Origin: NCEH01 sp043195095
Lineage (GTDB): Bacteria; Pseudomonadota; Alphaproteobacteria; Rhizobiales; Xanthobacteraceae
Direction: 5' to 3' (one strand)
Assembly: GCF_043195095.1 (NCBI RefSeq)
Contig: NZ_JBAFWN010000001.1
Length of the DNA: 64,000 nt
Positions 7,920-17,020 of the stretch are shown one piece after another. A model generated the notes under the pieces. The model saw nothing but the letters and a program-made list of their open reading frames with translations, searched no databases and was not told the DNA's origin. Made by a program: the position numbers and the translations under genes. The stretch's first letter is position 1. The number at the start of each line of letters is the position of its first letter.

Positions 7920-9125
7920 TCAGTTCGCCGGCGGCGTCTTGGAGACGTGGTCGCGCAATTCCTGGAGCGAGGAGAAGCGCAGCACGCCGTCGGGCAGCTC
8001 GGCCTGGATCGAGCCGTCGGAATAAAGCGTATAGGCCATGCCGCCGACGATGCCCGATTTGAGAACGGTCGGTTCCGGAATTTCGGTGCGGCGCGCCGGC
8101 GGGGCGCCATAGGGGCGGCTCGGCACCGGCGGGGGCGGCGCCGCGGCCGGCTCGGCGGGCGGCAGCTCGACGGGACGCTCCGGCGCACGCTCGGGCATCA
8201 CGCGCTCGGGCAGGAGATCCGAGCCGATGCGCGGACGCGGGGCCCGCTCTTGAGGCGCACGCTCCTGGGGTGCCCGTTCCTGAGGGGCGCGATCCTGGGG
8301 CGCGCGTTCGGGCGGGAAACGATCCTGCGGCGGACGCGGAGCCGGGCCGCGCTCGGCCGGCGCGCGATCCTGCGGCACGCGCGGCTGCGGCATCCGCTCC
8401 GGCGGGGCCGCGCGTTCCGGCAGCAGGGGATCCGGCGATCCGCCGAGCGGCATGCGATCGGCGGGGATACGCTCGAAGGGGTTGCGGTCCAGCGGATTCC
8501 TGTCCAGCGGGTTGCGATCGAGCGGGTTACGCTCCGGCGCGCGCTCCTGAGGCGGGCGATCCAGCGGATTGCGCACCGCCGGGGGGCGCTCGAAGGCCGG
8601 GCGCTCGGCGCGCTCCGGCATCTGCTCCACCGCCCGTTCCAGCGAGCGGTCGAGGGCGCGTTCCATGCCGGCCCGCTCCAGCGCCACGCGATCGGGCACC
8701 GGCTCCTCGGCCCGGTCCTGCGGGCGATCCAGCACGCGGCCGCGCCGCTGGTCGGCCACGGGAACGCCATCGCCCAACGGCAGGCGCGCCCGCGCAGGCG
8801 GCAATTGCGCCGGGGGCTCATAATCCTCGAGCGGGGTGAAATCGGCCTCGTGGGCCTCGCGCTCGGCATGCTCGTCGGCGAGCGCCAGGGGCGCGGTGCC
8901 GGCGGAGCCGTGGCCTTCCAGGACGTCGAAGCGCGCATTGAGGCGCGCCACCTCCTTCAGAACCATGGCAATGCAGATCACGACGATGCCGCCGCTGACG
9001 CTCACCGCCCCGGTGGCGATCAACGCATTGCCGAAATTCGAAACGAAGATCGCCGCCCCGAGCGCCAGGGCCAGAAGGCCGACCGCAACGAGGAGCCCAC
9101 CGAGAGCCACCAGGATTCGCCACAT
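7920..9125 (-). CDS. Membrane protein with long pentapeptide-repeat tail
   Basis: A 401-residue protein with three parts. Residues 1-55 hold two hydrophobic spans (WRILVALGGLLVAVGLLALA and an IATGAVSVSGGIVVICIAMV segment) that would anchor it in the inner membrane. Residues about 115-345 are a low-complexity tract with period five, built from units such as ERAPQ, DRNPL and QDRAP, rich in Pro, Arg and Glu. The last 40 residues form a compact conserved-looking domain (GMAYTLYSDGSIQAELPDGV, then RFSSLQELRDHV). No enzyme motif is present. Start ATG 9125 follows a GGAG; a frame 15 codons longer exists. Membrane anchor plus stiff linker plus small domain suggests a scaffold or envelope-spanning role, which is inference. 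Confidence 0.75.
   Translation of the reverse strand: MWRILVALGGLLVAVGLLALALGAAIFVSNFGNALIATGAVSVSGGIVVICIAMVLKEVARLNARFDVLEGHGSAGTAPLALADEHAEREAHEADFTPLEDYEPPAQLPPARARLPLGDGVPVADQRRGRVLDRPQDRAEEPVPDRVALERAGMERALDRSLERAVEQMPERAERPAFERPPAVRNPLDRPPQERAPERNPLDRNPLDRNPLDRNPFERIPADRMPLGGSPDPLLPERAAPPERMPQPRVPQDRAPAERGPAPRPPQDRFPPERAPQDRAPQERAPQERAPQERAPRPRIGSDLLPERVMPERAPERPVELPPAEPAAAPPPPVPSRPYGAPPARRTEIPEPTVLKSGIVGGMAYTLYSDGSIQAELPDGVLRFSSLQELRDHVSKTPPAN
8246..8305 (-). repeat. Period-15 coding repeat (ERAPQ-type units)
   Basis: Four near-identical 15-base units in tandem, each coding for a five-residue unit ERAPQ or DRAPQ of the membrane protein. The DNA units differ at a few positions, mainly synonymous, so selection on the protein pattern is likely. 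Confidence 0.8.
8481..8540 (-). repeat. Period-15 coding repeat (NPLDR-type units)
   Basis: Four 15-base units in tandem coding for NPLDR, NPLDR, NPLDR and a diverged fourth unit in the same membrane protein. Slippage between such units would change the length of the linker in steps of five residues. Confidence 0.8.
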
Positions 9126-9319
9126 TCTCTCAACTCCACGCACGACCGGCGTGCCCCCGGTCTCATACATTAGAAAGAGAAAGAAACAATTCAGCCCGAT
9201 GCGCTGTTGTCCCTCGCCCCTGCCCGGCCTATCTAGGTCCCAGTTCAGGCGCCCGCCCCTGCCCGGTCACCGGCGGGGGGGTCGTAGAACTCCTCCCGGA
9301 CCGAACGCGGAGACGCCAG

Positions 9320-9916
9320 ATGTCTTTCACGCTTCCCGAACTGCCTTATTCTTACGACGCCCTCGCACCCTATATGTCCCGCGAGACGCTCGAATATCAT
9401 CACGACAAGCATCATCTTGCGTATGTCAATAACGGTAATAATCTCCTAAAGGGAACAGAATTCGAAGGAAAATCCCTCGAGGAGGTGGTGAAGGGGTCGT
9501 TCGGCAAGAATGCCGGCCTCTTCAACAATGCCGCCCAGCATTACAACCATCTGCATTTCTGGCAGTGGATGAAGCCCAACGGCGGCGGCGCCATTCCCGG
9601 CGAGATCGAAAAGAAGATCATCGCGGACATCGGTTCCGTGGAGAAATTCAAGGAAGACTTCACCGCCGCCGGCATCGGCCAGTTCGGTTCCGGCTGGGCC
9701 TGGCTCGCGCTGGTCGACGGCAAGTTCGTCATCACCAAGACGGCGAACGGCGAAAACCCGCTGGTTCATGGCGGTACGCCGCTGCTGGGCGTCGATGTGT
9801 GGGAGCATTCCTATTATATCGACTACCGCAATCGCCGCCCCGACTATCTGAAGGCTTTCCTCGAGCACATGGTCAATTGGGACTATGTGGCCGAGCTGTA
9901 CAGCAAAGCCGCCTGA
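9320..9916 (+). CDS. sodB: Superoxide dismutase [Fe/Mn]
   Basis: A 198-residue cytosolic enzyme that dismutates superoxide. All four metal ligands are visible: His in EYHHDKHH, His in NNAAQHYNHLHFW, then Asp and His in DVWEHSYYIDY. The pattern AAQHYNH with FWQWMKP and GIGQFGSGWAWL fits the iron-type or cambialistic group more than strict Mn enzymes. Length is normal for the family and the ATG has a GGAG 6-7 nt upstream. It is monocistronic with a strong terminator. Confidence 0.96.
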   Translation: MSFTLPELPYSYDALAPYMSRETLEYHHDKHHLAYVNNGNNLLKGTEFEGKSLEEVVKGSFGKNAGLFNNAAQHYNHLHFWQWMKPNGGGAIPGEIEKKIIADIGSVEKFKEDFTAAGIGQFGSGWAWLALVDGKFVITKTANGENPLVHGGTPLLGVDVWEHSYYIDYRNRRPDYLKAFLEHMVNWDYVAELYSKAA

Positions 9917-10242
9917 CCATCGCGCGATGCGGCGGTTCGGACCGAACCCGCCAGGACGCGAACCCCTGCGAGGCCGGAGCAATGTTTGCTCCGGCCTTTC
10001 TTATATCCGGCTAACTTCCGCCCCCAATACGCAAGATCCGCGCAAGCTTTTGCCTTCAAGCTGATTTAAGAAGCACAATCTTGACGAGCAGTGACAATTG
10101 CTGCATCGCAATGCATAAACTTCTTGCATCGCTCACGCTCGCCAGAAATAGTCTTTTGCTCACGGTTACGTGACTGATGGCGCAGGCCAAGCTGCCCTGC
10201 GACGGTCATGTTTTCGGAGCTGGTGCACAGCGTAAGAGTTGG
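9917..10242. other. Intergenic region between sodB and the GT39-type gene
   Basis: Apart from the sodB terminator at 9971-9997, this stretch has an AT-rich part (about 10010-10160) that probably contains the promoter of the membrane glycosyltransferase gene. No clear promoter elements, dyad or small gene were assigned. Confidence 0.4.
9971..9997 (+). terminator. Intrinsic terminator of sodB
   Basis: Perfect 12-bp stem AGGCCGGAGCAA/TTGCTCCGGCCT with a 3-nt loop, followed by TTCTTAT. It lies 55 bases after the sodB stop. Confidence 0.85.
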
Positions 10243-11886
10243 ATGCTTTCTTCCATGCGAGTCGCAAGTCTCTTTCGTCTGCCCGCGTCCAGCGTAGATC
10301 GCGTGGCATTGGCCCTCATTGCGGCTGTATTCCTGCTCGCCGTCTTTACCTTCGGGGATTACGGATTGGGGTGGGACGACTTCACCCACTCCCAATACGG
10401 CGACCTGCTGTACAAATATTTCGATTCCCGCCTGACGCAGGATAAGGTGTTCTCCTTCGTCAACCTCTATTATTATGGTGGCGGGTTCGACCTGATCGCC
10501 TCGGCCATCCACAAATGGATGCCGGCGATTGATATTTTCAGCATCCGCCGCCTTCTGGGTGCGATCGTCGGGGTGATCGGCTTCGCCATCGTGTGGCGCA
10601 CCGGGCGCCGGCTCGGCGGCCCGGTCTGCGGCCTCGTCGCGCTGTGCCTGCTGCTCATCTGCCCGCTCTATTACGGCCATATGTTCATGAATGCGAAGGA
10701 TGCCCCCTTCGCCGTGGCGGTGGCCGGCCTGCTCTATGCCATCGTCCGCCTCCTGGACGAATATCCCAAGCCCAGCTGGCGCAGCGTCGCCCTGTTCGGC
10801 CTCACCCTTGGCCTTGCGGTGGGAACCCGTGTGCTGGGCCTGATCGCGGTCGGCTATGCCGGGCTCGCCTTCCTGCTGCTGCTGGCGATCGAATGGCGCC
10901 AATTGGGCTTCAAGGCGATGCTGGGGCGCGCCGCCGGCTTCTTGGGCCTCATCGCGATCGGCCTTCCCCTGTCCTATCTGGTGCTCGGCCTGATCTGGCC
11001 CTGGGCCGTCATCGAGCCGCTCAACCCGCTGCGCGCGCTGGCTTATTATTCCAATTTCTGGGAAGTGCCCTGGCGCGAGCTGTATGAGGGCCGCCCCGTG
11101 CTGGTGCCCGACATGCCGCGCACCTATGTGCCGACCCTGTTCGCGGTGCAGATGCCGGAACTGTTCCTCGGCCTCTCGCTTTCCGGCGCCGCCGGCGCCC
11201 TGGTGGCCGCCTTCTTCGGCAAGGGCAGCAGCACGCGCCGCGCCGCCCTGCTGCTGATCGTCTCGGCGGCCGCATTCCCCATCCTGCTGACCGTGGTGAC
11301 CCGGCCGGTGATGTACAATGGCATCCGCCATTTCGTGTTCGTCACCCCCGCCCTGGCATTGCTCGGCGGCCTCGCCGGCAACTGGATCTGGCAATGGGTG
11401 GCAGGCTTCAACCGCACCGCGCGGGCCGCTGTGGCCGGCCTCTTCATGGTCGGTTTGGCGTTCCCGGCGGTGGAATTCGCCGAGATCCATCCTTATCAAT
11501 ATACCTATTACAACCATCTCGTCGGCGGCGTGCGCGGCGCGGACAGCCAGTTCATGCTGGATTACTGGGGTCTCGCCTTCAAACAGGCCTCCGCCCAGCT
11601 GGACGAATATGTGGACGAGCATCGCCGGGCCCTGCCCCAGGGCCGCAAGTTCAAGGTCGCGGTCTGCGGGCCGCACCATGCTGCGGCGGTGGAACTCGGC
11701 CCGCGCTTCGAGACCACCTATAATACCGAAGGCGCGGATTTCGCGCTGATGCTCGGGGAATTCTATTGCGCCCAGGTGCAGGCGCCTGTGCTGGTGCAAG
11801 TTGAGCGCGAGGGCGTCATTTATGCCCGCGTCTATGACGTGCGCGGCCGCAGCTTCCCGAGCGTGTTCGCCGGCGGCAAGAACTGA
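10243..11886 (+). CDS. GT39-type integral membrane glycosyltransferase-like protein
   Basis: About 547 residues with some ten to twelve membrane spans. Features match the ArnT/PMT-like (GT39, GT-C fold) group, which transfer sugars from polyprenyl phosphates at the outer face of the inner membrane. The first loop carries the acidic pair GLGWDD expected for catalysis, followed by HSQYGDLLYKYF; MNAKDAPF appears in a later loop and YTYYNHLVGG near the C-terminal soluble part. Start is uncertain: ATG 10243 has a weak AAGAG, while ATG 10177 adds 22 residues without a ribosome binding site. The acceptor is unknown. Confidence 0.75.
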   Translation: MLSSMRVASLFRLPASSVDRVALALIAAVFLLAVFTFGDYGLGWDDFTHSQYGDLLYKYFDSRLTQDKVFSFVNLYYYGGGFDLIASAIHKWMPAIDIFSIRRLLGAIVGVIGFAIVWRTGRRLGGPVCGLVALCLLLICPLYYGHMFMNAKDAPFAVAVAGLLYAIVRLLDEYPKPSWRSVALFGLTLGLAVGTRVLGLIAVGYAGLAFLLLLAIEWRQLGFKAMLGRAAGFLGLIAIGLPLSYLVLGLIWPWAVIEPLNPLRALAYYSNFWEVPWRELYEGRPVLVPDMPRTYVPTLFAVQMPELFLGLSLSGAAGALVAAFFGKGSSTRRAALLLIVSAAAFPILLTVVTRPVMYNGIRHFVFVTPALALLGGLAGNWIWQWVAGFNRTARAAVAGLFMVGLAFPAVEFAEIHPYQYTYYNHLVGGVRGADSQFMLDYWGLAFKQASAQLDEYVDEHRRALPQGRKFKVAVCGPHHAAAVELGPRFETTYNTEGADFALMLGEFYCAQVQAPVLVQVEREGVIYARVYDVRGRSFPSVFAGGKN

Positions 11887-11906
11887 CCGCAGGATCGGAT
11901 GCTGAA

Positions 11907-11940
11907 AAACCACCGGGCCAGCCGACTGGCCCGGTGGTTT
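11907..11940. terminator. Bidirectional terminator between GT39 gene and zntB
   Basis: Perfect 14-bp stem AAACCACCGGGCCA/TGGCCCGGTGGTTT with a 6-nt loop between two convergent genes. The T run is good on the minus strand (TTTTT) and poorer on the plus strand. Confidence 0.8.
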
Positions 11941-12032
11941 CATATTGAAGTCCCCTGCTTTAAGCCTCCCTGCGCGCCCAGGCCGACTTGAGCGCCCGGC
12001 TCATCGCACGCGGGAGACGTCGGCGCCCGCCT

Positions 12033-13016
12033 TCAGATCCATTTCAGGCGGCGGAACAGCACCACGAGGCCGGCGGCGAACATCACCAGGATCACGGTGA
12101 TGACCCAGAAGGAATCCGGGTCCTGCGTGCCGGGAATGCCGCCCACATTCATGCCGAACAGGCCGGAAATCAGCGTCAGCGGCGCGAACACCACAGTCAC
12201 CACGGCCAGCACCAGCATGGACTGGTTCATCTGCTCCGCCCGCCGGTCCACCAATTGATCGCGGATCAGGGACGCGCGCTCGCGGATCGAATCCAGCTCT
12301 TCGGTGAAGCGCGCCACCCGGTCGCCGGCATCCCGCAAACGATTGCGGTCCTTGGGGCCGATCCAGGGATCGTCTTCCAGCGAGAAATGATTGAGCGCCT
12401 CGCGCTGGGGCGCGATATGCCGGCGCAGCTTGATGGAGACGCGCCGCAGCACCGCGAGCTTCGGCAGCATCTCTCCGGCGCCGGTGGTGGGCACCAGGTC
12501 TTCCAGTTCGTCCGCCTCGTCCATGAGGTTCGCCACCACGGCGTCGAGTCGGTCCACGAGACGCATGGCGACTTCCGCCACCATCTCGCCCTGGGTGTGG
12601 GCGCAATGCCGCCGGCTCAGGGAATCCGCATAATCGGCAAGCGCGGAGATCGGCTCGTGATGGAACGAGATCACCCGCTTGGCATCGACCCAGAAATAGA
12701 CCGAGAGCGGATCTTCCGGCAGGGCGTTGCGATGCAGATTGATGCCCCGCAGCACCAGCATGGCGCCGTCAGCGAACATGGAGCAGCGCGGGCGCGATTC
12801 ATCGTCCAGCATCGCCTCGAGGATCGAGGCGTCGAGCCCCGCCTTGGTGCGCAGCCATTCCTGCGGGCGGCGCTGAATATGACGGAAATTCAGCCATACG
12901 AAGCCGCCCTCCGGGGCGGTGCCGGCCTCCACCTCCTGCCAGCTCAGCTTGGTGGCGCGCCCCTTGCCATCGAACGCCCACGCATCGACCAGGCCCTCGG
13001 CTTCCGCTTCCGTCAT
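12033..13016 (-). CDS. zntB: ZntB/CorA-family metal ion transporter
   Basis: A 327-residue member of the CorA superfamily, most like ZntB, which moves Zn2+ through a pentameric channel. A long soluble cytoplasmic domain (residues 1-265, ending in a coiled helix with RERASLIRDQLVDRRAEQMN) is followed by two C-terminal membrane spans. The signature loop between them reads GMNVGGIPG, the form typical of ZntB and related proteins, in place of the CorA form GMNFxxMP. The C-terminus ends in a basic RRLKWI. Start ATG 13016 has GGTGA upstream; an ATG 7 codons earlier is possible. Direction of transport and ion specificity cannot be read from sequence. Confidence 0.88.
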   Translation of the reverse strand: MTEAEAEGLVDAWAFDGKGRATKLSWQEVEAGTAPEGGFVWLNFRHIQRRPQEWLRTKAGLDASILEAMLDDESRPRCSMFADGAMLVLRGINLHRNALPEDPLSVYFWVDAKRVISFHHEPISALADYADSLSRRHCAHTQGEMVAEVAMRLVDRLDAVVANLMDEADELEDLVPTTGAGEMLPKLAVLRRVSIKLRRHIAPQREALNHFSLEDDPWIGPKDRNRLRDAGDRVARFTEELDSIRERASLIRDQLVDRRAEQMNQSMLVLAVVTVVFAPLTLISGLFGMNVGGIPGTQDPDSFWVITVILVMFAAGLVVLFRRLKWI

Positions 13017-13086
13017 GGCTTCACCCCGCACCGGCATCGCCGGTTACCTGCCAGAAATGCAGCAGGGGGGGAAGCCGTGGCGGGCC

Positions 13087-14469
13087 TTATTCCGCGGCCA
13101 AAGCGCTGAGAATTCGGGCCCAGCTGCGGGTGCCCTGGCGGAAGCAGCGCACATCGTATTTCTCGTTCGGCGAATGGATGCGGTCATCGTCCAGCGCAAA
13201 GCCGATGAGCAGCGTGTCCATGCCGAGGGCGGCCTTGAACTGGCCGACGATGGGAATGGAGCCGCCGCTGCCGATGGTCACCGGGGCAACACCCCATTCC
13301 GCCTCAAGGGCGGCCGCCGCCTTGGCGAGATCCGGGCTGTCCGGTGGCACCATTACCGCCGGGCTGCCCTCGCCGAGGGTCAGGTCGAGCTTGCAATCGG
13401 CCGGGATGCGCGCCTTCACGAAAGCCTCGAAGGCGGCGCGGATCGCCTTGGGGTCCTGGTCCGCCACCAGGCGGAAGGTGACCTTCGCGGTCGCCTTGGC
13501 GGGAATGATGGTCTTGGTGCCCTGCCCCATATAGCCGCCGAACAGGCCATTCACCTCGAATGTGGGACGCGATTGGATCTGTTCGATCAGCATCCGGTCC
13601 GCCTCGCCGGTGGAAATGGAGAGGCCCACCGGGCCGAGAAACGCCTCGGCGGTGAGGCCAAGCGCCTCCCACTGGGCGCGCACGGCGGGGGTCGGCTCGC
13701 GCACATCGTCATAAAAGCCGGGAATGGTCACCCGGCCCTTTGCGTCATGCACGTCCGCGATGAGGCGGGAGAGCACATGCAGCGGGTTGCGCGCCGCCCC
13801 GCCGAACAGGCCGGAATGCAAATCGCGGCTGGCGCCGGTCACTATGATCTCGGCATGCAGCATGCCGCGCAGCGCGGTGGTGATGGCCGGGGTGTCGCGA
13901 TCCCACATGCCGGTGTCGCACACCAGGGCCACATCGGCGCCCAGCTCTCCCCCGTGGGCTTTCAGGAAAGCCGGCATGCTGGGCGAGCCGCATTCCTCCT
14001 CTCCCTCCAGCATCACGGTTACATCCACCGGCAGCGCGCCGGTGATGTCGCGATGGGCGCGCAGGGCTTCCAGGAAGGTGAAGACCTGCCCCTTGTCGTC
14101 GCTGGCCCCTCGCGCGACGATCTGCAGTCGGCCGTCCGGGCTGGTGCGAATCTGCGGGTCGAACGGCGGGCTGTCCCACAGCTCCAGGGGGTCGACCGGC
14201 TGCACGTCGTAATGGCCGTAAAACAGCACCCGGCGGGCGGCGCCGGTGTCGGTGCGGCCGACGACGACCGGATGGCCGGTGGTTTCGTGAACTTTAGCCG
14301 AAAAGCCGAGTTCAACCAGGGAATCGGCGGCGAATTTCGCTGCTCGGCGGCATTCGTCTGCGAATGCCGGGTCGGTGGAAATGCTCTGGATGCGCAGGAA
14401 ATCACTGAGCCGGGCCAGGCTCGCGTTGAGCTCACCGTCGATCCGATCGAGAATCCGGTCCAGCGCCAT
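13087..14469 (-). CDS. M20-family dipeptidase
   Basis: A 460-residue zinc metallopeptidase of the M20 carnosinase-like group. Metal-site motifs are visible in order: YGHYDVQPVD (His and Asp), GASDDKGQ (bridging Asp), EGEEECGS (catalytic Glu and metal Glu), CDTGMWDRD, and a C-terminal IHSPNEKYD with the last metal His. The lid/dimerisation domain sits between about residues 200 and 320. ATG 14469 follows a clear GGAGG; the frame continues upstream for 37 codons without family resemblance. It hydrolyses dipeptides in the cytosol; the real substrate is unknown. Same strand as zntB, 70 bases apart, so co-transcription is possible. Confidence 0.9.
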   Translation of the reverse strand: MALDRILDRIDGELNASLARLSDFLRIQSISTDPAFADECRRAAKFAADSLVELGFSAKVHETTGHPVVVGRTDTGAARRVLFYGHYDVQPVDPLELWDSPPFDPQIRTSPDGRLQIVARGASDDKGQVFTFLEALRAHRDITGALPVDVTVMLEGEEECGSPSMPAFLKAHGGELGADVALVCDTGMWDRDTPAITTALRGMLHAEIIVTGASRDLHSGLFGGAARNPLHVLSRLIADVHDAKGRVTIPGFYDDVREPTPAVRAQWEALGLTAEAFLGPVGLSISTGEADRMLIEQIQSRPTFEVNGLFGGYMGQGTKTIIPAKATAKVTFRLVADQDPKAIRAAFEAFVKARIPADCKLDLTLGEGSPAVMVPPDSPDLAKAAAALEAEWGVAPVTIGSGGSIPIVGQFKAALGMDTLLIGFALDDDRIHSPNEKYDVRCFRQGTRSWARILSALAAE

Positions 14470-14712
14470 CTGCCTCTCCTCCTCCGCCCTCAAGCCGGGC
14501 GGCCGAGGGAATCGGGCGCGATGCTGGGCCGCGCCGGGCTTTGAGGCAAGATGGATCGGGCAAGGAAACGGGCAGCGCAAAGCAGCGGTGCGGCCAGTCT
14601 ATCGCCGGTCACGCGCGGGCGGAAAATCGCGCTCCGCACCGCCAAGCCATTGAAATCGCAAGCGGGTATGCGCAGCCGAGCGCGGATGCGCGCCCTGACC
14701 CGCGCGGCGATC

Positions 14713-15150
14713 TCAGCTTGCGGCAAGCAGCGGACTGCGCACCTTCGCGTCATCATGGCTGGACAAGGCCGGCCTCTGGGCCCGGCGGGCCCGCTGGAGC
14801 ACGGAACCGATGCGCCGATAGAGCAGGCGCGGCAGCAGCGGCATGGCCACCGCCGCATCATATCCGGCACGACTTGCAAGGCGGGCCAGAACCGTTGGCG
14901 CCCCTTCGGTGACGAGAATGCCGGGCACGGCGTCCGGCCCTTCGCGGAACGGATGATCCGGCACCAGGTCCACGGAGGCCGCCTGAACCACGATCACATC
15001 AAAAGTCCGGGGAGCGTTCAGCGCTTCGTCTATGGAGGCGATTTCAGTCACGGCCCCGACGCCCAGCGCCTTCAGACCGACGCATGTGATTTCACGACGC
15101 GCCGAATCCGAATCAACAACGAGAATGCGGGCAGTTGGCAACACCTTCAT
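14713..15150 (-). CDS. Degenerate receiver-domain (pseudo response regulator) protein
   Basis: A 145-residue protein with the fold signature of a CheY-like receiver. Strand 1 ends in ILVVDSDS (acidic pair partly kept), helix 1 follows, and strand 3 is FDVIVVQAA. In a working receiver an aspartate follows VIVV; here it is Gln56, and the usual lysine on strand 5 is replaced (AVAMPLL). Phosphorylation is therefore unlikely. A basic C-terminal tail (RRIGSVLQRARRAQR) follows. ATG 15150 has GGGAG 7 nt upstream. No histidine kinase lies nearby. It may act by constitutive protein contact, or the gene may be decaying. Confidence 0.7.
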   Translation of the reverse strand: MKVLPTARILVVDSDSARREITCVGLKALGVGAVTEIASIDEALNAPRTFDVIVVQAASVDLVPDHPFREGPDAVPGILVTEGAPTVLARLASRAGYDAAVAMPLLPRLLYRRIGSVLQRARRAQRPALSSHDDAKVRSPLLAAS

Positions 15151-15296
15151 GGGGCGCTCCCATTGGAAGCACACCGGCCGCTGCACGGCCGGGGCGCTGG
15201 TTAAGCAGCTCCGGCCGAACGCAACCCCGCAATCACGTTCGACACGACTATATTAGTACCACATCGCACCGTGGACGCAACTGTGGGCCGGTTCGA

Positions 15297-16868
15297 TCAC
15301 CGGCTGATACTGCCGAGAATTCCACGCAAAATCGCCTTGCCGAGCTGGGTGCCGACCTGCGACGCAACGGAACGCGCCACTTGTCGCACCACAACTTCCG
15401 TTGTGGACATCCGGGTCGATGCGGGCACGCGGGGTGGGGCGCGTGTGGGCGCGGGACCGGTCCGCGGCACGGGCGCGCGGCCCCATGGCCGGGTCGTCGG
15501 TCCCGTCGGCGAACCGCGCTCGGGCGCGCTCCTGCCGGGCGCACTGCCTGCGGGCGCGCTTTTCTCAGCGGCGCGCCGCTGAAGAATCTCAAATGCCGAC
15601 TCCCGATCCACGGGCGTGTCGTAGAGATGGCCCACCGGACTCTGTCGCAGGATTTCCTGACGCTCCGCCACGCTCAACGGGCCGATCCGGCCGGAAGGCG
15701 GGCGGATCAGCGTGCGCTCCACCATGGTGGGCGTGCCGTTGCCCTCCAGCATCGAGACCAGAGCCTCGCCCTTGCCCAGTTCCATGATCACTTGCGCGGT
15801 GTCGAGCTTGGGATTGGGTCGGAAGGTCTCGGCCGCCGCCTTCACGGCCTTCTGGTCGCGCGGCGTGAAGGCGCGCAACGCGTGCTGCACCCGGTTGCCC
15901 AATTGGGCGAGGACGGTTTCGGGAACGTCGAGAGGATTTTGCGTGACGAAATAGACCCCGACGCCCTTGGAGCGGACCAGCCGCACCACCTGTTCCACTT
16001 TCTCCAGCAGCGCCTTCGGCGCCTCGTTGAACAGAAGATGGGCCTCGTCGAAGAAGAACACGAGCTTGGGCTTTTCCACGTCGCCGACTTCCGGCAATTG
16101 CTCGAACAATTCGGACAACAGCCACAACAGGAAGCAGGAATAGAGCCGCGGCGCGCCCATCAGCTTGTCGGCGGCGAGGATGGAAATGGTGCCGTAGCCG
16201 GAGCGGTCGACCCGCATCAGATCCTTGATGTCGAGCGCCGGCTCGCCGAAGAAGTGGTCTCCGCCCTGGTTCTCCAGCACCAGAAGCTGGCGCTGGATGG
16301 CGCCGATACTGGCGGCGGAGACATTGCCATATTGCGCGGAGAGGCTCTTGGCATTCTCCGAGACCCACACCAGCATGGCCCGCAGGTCTTTGAGATCCAG
16401 CAGCAGCAGGCCTTGTTCGTCGGCGACGCGGAAGGCGATGTTCAACACCCCTTCCTGGGTCTCGTTCAAGCCCATCAGGCGGGCCAGCAGCAGCGGCCCC
16501 ATCTCGGAAACCGTGGCGCGGATGGGGTGCCCCTGTTCGCCGAACATGTCCCAGAAGATCACCGGGAACGTATCGGCCTCATAGGTGATCCCCACCTCCT
16601 TGGCGCGCTGGAGCAGGAAATCCTTGCCGTCCCCCTTCGCGGCGACGCCGGACAGATCGCCCTTGATGTCGGCGGCGAACACCGGCACCCCGGCGCGCGA
16701 GAAGCCTTCCGCCATCGCCTGGAGCGTCACCGTCTTGCCGGTGCCCGTGGCGCCGGTGACGAGCCCATGGCGATTGGCCAGCCGTAACGTGAGGTATTGG
16801 GGATGCACGGTGTTCCCGGTCACGCTCGCGCCGAGAAAGATCCTGCCATCCGAATCGGGGCTCGCCAT
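15297..16868 (-). CDS. HerA-like helicase C-terminal domain ATPase (DUF853)
   Basis: A 523-residue FtsK/HerA-superfamily ATPase. Walker A is GATGTGKT near residue 40, Walker B is LVFFFDEAHLLF, and an arginine-finger region lies after VYFVTQNPLDVP. The family (DUF853, YjgR-like) is widespread and its role is unclear. HerA relatives pump or unwind double-stranded DNA as hexamers. The C-terminal 90 residues are Pro/Arg-rich and end in a short amphipathic helix (RQVARSVASQVGTQLGKA). ATG 16868 follows GGGAGG. It is divergent from the small gene at 17021. No nuclease partner (NurA type) is present, which argues against a repair operon. Confidence 0.88.
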   Translation of the reverse strand: MASPDSDGRIFLGASVTGNTVHPQYLTLRLANRHGLVTGATGTGKTVTLQAMAEGFSRAGVPVFAADIKGDLSGVAAKGDGKDFLLQRAKEVGITYEADTFPVIFWDMFGEQGHPIRATVSEMGPLLLARLMGLNETQEGVLNIAFRVADEQGLLLLDLKDLRAMLVWVSENAKSLSAQYGNVSAASIGAIQRQLLVLENQGGDHFFGEPALDIKDLMRVDRSGYGTISILAADKLMGAPRLYSCFLLWLLSELFEQLPEVGDVEKPKLVFFFDEAHLLFNEAPKALLEKVEQVVRLVRSKGVGVYFVTQNPLDVPETVLAQLGNRVQHALRAFTPRDQKAVKAAAETFRPNPKLDTAQVIMELGKGEALVSMLEGNGTPTMVERTLIRPPSGRIGPLSVAERQEILRQSPVGHLYDTPVDRESAFEILQRRAAEKSAPAGSAPGRSAPERGSPTGPTTRPWGRAPVPRTGPAPTRAPPRVPASTRMSTTEVVVRQVARSVASQVGTQLGKAILRGILGSISR

Positions 16869-17020
16869 GCCGTCCTCCCAAACTTCGCAGTCCGCTTTGT
16901 CGCGCGGGCAACACCGGGCGGGCAAGTGGCGTTCACCGCTTTTGCGCGCTTGCGCCCATGATGCGGCGCGGTCAATATCCCGCCGCGCCGTCCCGACGAA
17001 ACCGCGAGAAGGAGTTGCCC

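Noticed and set aside
8240..8700. Regular repeats that could be taken for a CRISPR array
   Set aside because: The period is 15 bases without unique spacers, and the units encode in-frame pentapeptides of a membrane protein.
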